Source: JALNZF01 sp049793155
Lineage (GTDB): Bacteria > Nitrospirota > UBA9217
Assembly: GCA_049793155.1 (NCBI GenBank)
Contig: JBARBN010000061.1
Span: forward strand, 1-15,297
Length of the DNA: 15,297 nt
Reading direction: 5' to 3'
In this document: positions 12,188 to 15,297 of the stretch, in pieces
Layout of the letters: every line of letters starts with the position of its first letter
Numbering within the stretch: position 1 is the stretch's first letter
Notes under the pieces: model-generated
What the model saw: the letters and a program-made list of their open reading frames with translations, nothing else
What the model was told of the DNA's origin: nothing
The model's database searches: none
Made by a program: the position numbers and the translations under genes

Positions 12188-12193
12188 ATTATA
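12188..12193 (-). promoter_or_regulatory. -10 box suggesting a leaderless Crp/Fnr mRNA
   Basis: TATAAT on the minus strand ends 7 nt before ATG 12180. With -7 at 12188, the start of transcription is 12181, one base upstream of the ATG. No Shine-Dalgarno and no good -35 are present. Confidence 0.5.
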
Positions 12194-12333
12194 TCAAATT
12201 TGGCATTCTAAGCCACCAAAAAATATTATCGACTCCTGTTACGACGCCGCTTTCACTGGATGTCATAGTTACATCACTCTCTCTCTTCAAGTCGGTAATC
12301 ACAACTAAAGTTGACACAAAACCAGTTGCATTG

Positions 12334-12358
12334 TTGCACAATATAGTATATTATGCAA
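12334..12358. promoter_or_regulatory. 25-bp near-perfect palindrome before the sigma-54 activator gene
   Basis: TTGCACAATAT (12334-12344) and ATATTATGCAA (12348-12358) match as reverse complements at 10 of 11 positions around AGT. It overlaps a possible promoter (TTGCAT 12326-12331, 17 nt, TATTAT 12349-12354). Probably an operator, perhaps self-regulatory. Confidence 0.6.
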
Positions 12359-12382
12359 ACTATGCAGAAGGTTTCATTTAAA

Positions 12383-13855
12383 ATGCATTCTGATCTACCT
12401 CGCCGACACCCTGCCATGCCAAACAAAAAAATATTGATCGTTGATGAGGAACTTCTGATCAGGAATTCCTTGCAGAACCTGATCCAAAAAGAGGGTTTTT
12501 CCGTCGTTACCGCCGATTCGGGACTTCGTGCGATGCAGCAATTTGAAGACGAGAATCCTGATATCGTTATCCTCGATATGCGCCTTCCCGATACGAATGG
12601 TTTGACCCTGTTGAAAACGTTGAAGGAGATCAGGCCTTCGGTGACCATTGTCATGGTAACAGCCCACCCCGATATCCAGAGCAGCGTTGAGGCGATGAAG
12701 ATAGGCGCCCTTGATTATCTCGAAAAACCCGTCGATCTGGATAAACTTACCGCCATCTTGAATACGTTGAAGCAGGAGCAGCCGCAGGCCCAGGTCTCGC
12801 GGGCCAGTCTCGCGTTTATCAGCGCCGCGATGAACGAGGTGCTCAGGATCACGGAGCGTTTGGCAAACAAATCAGATGTGACGCTCCTGGTGCTCGGAGA
12901 AAGCGGAACGGGAAAGAGTTATTTGTGCAAAACCGTGCATGAGATCAGTTCGCGCAAGGATAAACCTTTTGTGGAAATAGGGTGTTCAGCGATCCCCGAC
13001 CACCTCATCGAGAGCGAGCTTTTTGGACACGAGAAGGGTGCATTTACGGACGCAAAGACGTCCAAGCGAGGGCTCATAGAGATGGCGGAAGGGGGGACCA
13101 TCTTTTTTGACGAGATCGGCGATATGCCGTATTCGATGCAGTCTAAGGTCCTCAGCCTGATCGAAGAGCGGAAATTCAGGAGAGTCGGAGGACTTAAACT
13201 GATAAAAGCCGATGTCCGGATCGTCGCCGCCACGAACAGGAACCTTCACGAACTTGTGCAGGCGGGCAGGTTCAGGCTCGACCTCTATTATCGCCTGAAT
13301 GTGGTCACGATAGAAATGCCGCCGCTCAGAAGACGGGCCGAGGACATTCCAATGCTGGTCGATCACTATCTTAAATGTTTCTGTACAAAATATGCCTGTG
13401 AGGTGAAAAGCGTATCAGCCTCGGCAATGGCCGTTCTTCAAAACAATTCCTGGCCGGGCAATTTACGGGAATTAAGAAATCTCATGGAAAAGCTTGTTAT
13501 CATGTCAATGGACCCAATAATAGGGGTTGATGACCTTAGGTCATGTATTACCGTGCAACAGATGGATTCCGTGGCGACGATACCGCCGGAAGAACCCGTC
13601 CGCATGCCGGCACGGGCCGTCCCTGCCCATCATAATAATGGCGGCAGCATGTCGCTCAAAGTACTTGAAGAAGAGTCCATACGCGCGGCGCTCAGGACAA
13701 CAAAGGGAAACCAGAGACAAGCGGCGAAGCTCCTCGAGATCACCAGGGATACGCTGCGCTACCGCATGAAAAAGCTGGGCATTGAATCGACCCAGTACCT
13801 GCTCCTGTATTGCCTCCTGAATTGTTCTCAGATCTCCGCCCTGATATTCAACTAA
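12383..13855 (+). CDS. NtrC-family sigma-54-dependent response regulator
   Basis: Three-part activator of sigma-54 promoters, 490 aa from this start. The receiver domain (KKILIVDEELLIRNSLQNLI) has the phospho-Asp D65 in VILDMRLPD, then MVTAH and LEKP (Lys115). The AAA+ domain has Walker A GESGTGKS (172-179), ELFGHEKGAFTDA (212-224), Walker B GGTIFFDEIG (237-246) and FRLDLYYRLNV with the arginine fingers. The sigma-54 contact loop reads GAFTDA rather than the consensus GAFTGA. A Fis-type HTH (LEEESIRAALRTTKGNQRQA, then DTLRYRMKKLGI) is followed by an unusual hydrophobic tail of about 20 residues. The start is uncertain: ATG 12353 lies inside a palindrome, while 12383 (weak GAAGG upstream) and 12416 (just before the receiver) are better. 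No sensor kinase gene is adjacent, so its signal and targets are unknown. Confidence 0.92.
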   Translation: MHSDLPRRHPAMPNKKILIVDEELLIRNSLQNLIQKEGFSVVTADSGLRAMQQFEDENPDIVILDMRLPDTNGLTLLKTLKEIRPSVTIVMVTAHPDIQSSVEAMKIGALDYLEKPVDLDKLTAILNTLKQEQPQAQVSRASLAFISAAMNEVLRITERLANKSDVTLLVLGESGTGKSYLCKTVHEISSRKDKPFVEIGCSAIPDHLIESELFGHEKGAFTDAKTSKRGLIEMAEGGTIFFDEIGDMPYSMQSKVLSLIEERKFRRVGGLKLIKADVRIVAATNRNLHELVQAGRFRLDLYYRLNVVTIEMPPLRRRAEDIPMLVDHYLKCFCTKYACEVKSVSASAMAVLQNNSWPGNLRELRNLMEKLVIMSMDPIIGVDDLRSCITVQQMDSVATIPPEEPVRMPARAVPAHHNNGGSMSLKVLEEESIRAALRTTKGNQRQAAKLLEITRDTLRYRMKKLGIESTQYLLLYCLLNCSQISALIFN

Positions 13856-13870
13856 GGATCAACCACCCGA

Positions 13871-13890
13871 ACAGCCTGCTGAAAAAGTAG
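13871..13890 (+). repeat. Degenerate arm of the MITE-like element
   Basis: ACAGCCTGCTGAAAAAGTAG resembles the left end of the 2072-2198 element (ACAGGCTGTTGAAAAAGTCA) at 16 of 20 positions. No matching right arm was seen nearby, so this is a remnant. Confidence 0.5.
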
Positions 13891-13979
13891 AAATCCTTTT
13901 TGGAAACTAAAGAAAAGCATTTGGCCACAGAAGGCTCAGAAGTCACAAAAAGAAATCAAATAGGTGTCTTCCTAGTTTT

Positions 13980-14310
13980 GTGTGGGGTCGCTCCGGGGAC
14001 GTTCGGTGAGGGGTAAAGCTTTTTGATTCTGCCTTTCCCCTGAGCCGGGTAGCTCTGATGCGAATGACGCGCAAAGCAATGTCGCACGGATCGTAGTTAC
14101 GAGAACGAGCCAAGGCAGACACGGCCGAACCCTTTTTTAAAGGGCGAGGGTGGAGTGATGCGAGTCCTGGATATCAGGGAAGAGATACTGTAACTGTCCA
14201 GCATGAACAGCCTGTCCTCGAATGCCTTTATCGGGGATGGCCGAGCGATGAGCTACCCAAAAAAACCGATGCAAACCTGGTACAAATGCCAACCTAGATA
14301 AACTTCAGGA
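13980..14310 (+). ncRNA. Possible 5' fragment of a group II intron (structured non-coding region)
   Basis: The 499-bp gap 13856-14354 between convergent genes has no credible gene. From 13980 it begins GTGTG, which fits the GUGYG 5' end of group II introns. A hairpin follows, AGGGGTAAAG (from 14011) with CTTTCCCCT (from 14033). At 14248-14262 the segment GAGCGATGAGCTACC resembles AAGCGATGAGTTACC of domain I in the Lactococcus Ll.LtrB intron. No reverse transcriptase frame and no domain V-like hairpin were found, so any intron would be a truncated remnant. The resemblance is by eye and weak; another structured RNA is possible. Confidence 0.3.
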
Positions 14311-14354
14311 AGAAGAGATCTTAAGGCATTTATTGCTCAAGCACTATCCCTGTT

Positions 14355-15297
14355 CTACCAATATAATTGAATAGCTCCGATGCCCCCGCACGCCTGCATT
14401 GACCCGGCGCTTTCGCCATTGGCATTCATAGCCGTTATGATGTAGCAATAGGGCAGTCCGCTCGTAAGACCCGTATGCGTAAACGGACTGGTGACGTCGC
14501 GGATCACGTTATCCGCGGCGGTTATGTCCGGGGTAATGGACGTCGTGGACCAATACAGGTTGTATGATGTCGCCCCCGTGACTGCGGGCCAGGATATACT
14601 ATTTTGACCGCTGCCGGAGATAACCGTGACGCTTGCGGGCGGGAGCGGGTTCCCTGTAGGAAAGACCGGCATCGCGTTTACTTCAGCAGCTGCCTGGGTT
14701 TCGCCGGTGCCGTTCACGGCCGTCACGAGGTAATAATAGGTCTGGTTGTTGGTAAGGCCGATATGCACTAAGGGGGCCCGGGCATCAGGTATCTTCGTAC
14801 CGGTCAGCGTCGTGACACCTGCAGTGTTAAGGTAATAAACAGTGTAGGAGGCGGAGCCGTTCGACGCCAGCCAGTCCAACGTTACCTGACCGTTGCCTGG
14901 CAAGGCTGTAACGCCGGAAGGCGCAGTGGGGACAGCAACAGGAGCCGATTCGGTGGTCAGGGTGTTTGTGTAGTCGCTCACCAGCGAGTTGCCGGCCAGG
15001 TCCGCAATACACGAAGTGGCTGTAATGCAGGATACGACCTGCAGGACATACTGAGTACCGTACGCAAGAATTGCGGAAGGAACGATAGCGGCAGTATTAC
15101 TCGCCCGATCATAGCTCACGGTTCCCGAAACAGGGGTATTATCAGTCAGCTTGAGCGTAATATTGGCAGCCGTGATCGTGGAGATTGCCATTGGTTCGTC
15201 GAAGACGATGCTGAAGCGGTCGCTGGCAGGAACATTCGTTGTGATCGTAGGGTTTGAATGCGGGGCGATGGAGAGCACTGTCGGACGGGTCGTGTCC
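14355..15297 (-). CDS. Surface protein with Big_5 Ig-like and two fibronectin type III domains (5' truncated)
   Basis: C-terminal 313 codons of a protein that runs off the right edge; the frame is open upstream of the first possible start (GTG 15278), reading DTTRPTVLSIAPHSNPTI. That opening and FSIVFDEPMAISTITAANIT mark a bacterial Ig-like (Big_5, SbsA type) domain of about 110 residues. Two fibronectin type III repeats follow, PTAPSGVTALPGNGQVTLDW with TYYYLVTAVNGTGE, and PPASVTVISGSGQNSISWPA with PYCYIITAMNANGE. The end is FN3-like with no sortase, PEP-CTERM or membrane anchor visible. These domains are typical of large secreted or cell-surface adhesion or carbohydrate-related proteins. 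The N-terminal domains, and hence the role, lie outside the window. Confidence 0.88.
   Translation of the reverse strand, partial: DTTRPTVLSIAPHSNPTITTNVPASDRFSIVFDEPMAISTITAANITLKLTDNTPVSGTVSYDRASNTAAIVPSAILAYGTQYVLQVVSCITATSCIADLAGNSLVSDYTNTLTTESAPVAVPTAPSGVTALPGNGQVTLDWLASNGSASYTVYYLNTAGVTTLTGTKIPDARAPLVHIGLTNNQTYYYLVTAVNGTGETQAAAEVNAMPVFPTGNPLPPASVTVISGSGQNSISWPAVTGATSYNLYWSTTSITPDITAADNVIRDVTSPFTHTGLTSGLPYCYIITAMNANGESAGSMQACGGIGAIQLYW

Noticed and set aside
12259..12275. Third Crp/Fnr-type operator (GATGT-N7-ACATC)
   Set aside because: The TGA-N6-TCA core is missing and the spacing differs from the two good sites.
13980..14160. Cyclic-di-GMP (GEMM) riboswitch
   Set aside because: GACGCGCAAAGC at 14065 recalls the GACGCAAAGC motif, but the GGCAAACC partner and tetraloop-receptor arrangement are absent and no gene follows in this direction.

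Overview
The window looks like a chromosomal piece from a Gram-negative, probably anaerobic or facultative bacterium of the Nitrospirota / former Deltaproteobacteria kind. This is an inference from gene content: a branched-chain amino acid ABC system, an AICAR transformylase without the usual cyclohydrolase half, a DUF1858 redox protein, a Crp/Fnr regulator, an NtrC-type response regulator, a pseudopilin and a fibronectin-type surface protein. It also follows from the many families of short degenerate intergenic repeats. No rRNA, tRNA, CRISPR array, transposase or integrase gene was seen.

Layout. 1-2030 (+): 3' part of livK, then livH, separated by an inverted repeat. livM/G/F do not follow; a 127 bp MITE-like palindromic element does. 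2267-3559 (+): stand-alone AICAR formyltransferase. 3586-4153 (-): Phd/YefM antitoxin and ParE/RelE toxin, with a perfect 18 bp palindrome lying inside the promoter. 4282-5064 (-): patatin-like hydrolase. 5303-5905 (-): PhoU-like helical protein. 6211-8754 (+): a soluble PRC-barrel/MgtE_N/CBS protein followed by an Nramp-family transporter whose metal-site residues are those expected of a magnesium rather than a manganese/iron carrier. 8756-9961 (-): DUF1858 protein, a 45-residue zinc-ribbon-like protein and queC. 10174-10761 (+): pseudopilin. 10990-11403 (+): a four-helix membrane protein resembling a piece of haem-copper oxidase subunit I. 11509-12180 (-): Crp/Fnr regulator. 12383-13855 (+): NtrC-type sigma-54 activator. 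13856-14354: non-coding, with a possible group II intron fragment. 14355-15297 (-): C-terminal part of a Big_5/FN3 surface protein.

Two groups of genes appear to work together. (1) The MgtE-like soluble protein and the Nramp-related transporter look like a magnesium-sensing subunit plus a magnesium permease encoded as two genes. (2) The DUF1858/zinc-ribbon genes and the four-helix membrane protein each have a near-identical 16 bp TGA-N6-TCA palindrome centred exactly 41.5 bp upstream of the start predicted from a good -10 box. This is the class II geometry of Crp/Fnr activators, and a Crp/Fnr gene sits beside them. It suggests a small local redox or nitrosative-stress regulon.

Other notable points are a 7-nt tandem repeat translated inside queC, two genes that look leaderless, a three-copy family of GGCTGAAG/CTTCAGCC intergenic repeats, and a near-perfect palindrome at the front of the sigma-54 activator gene.
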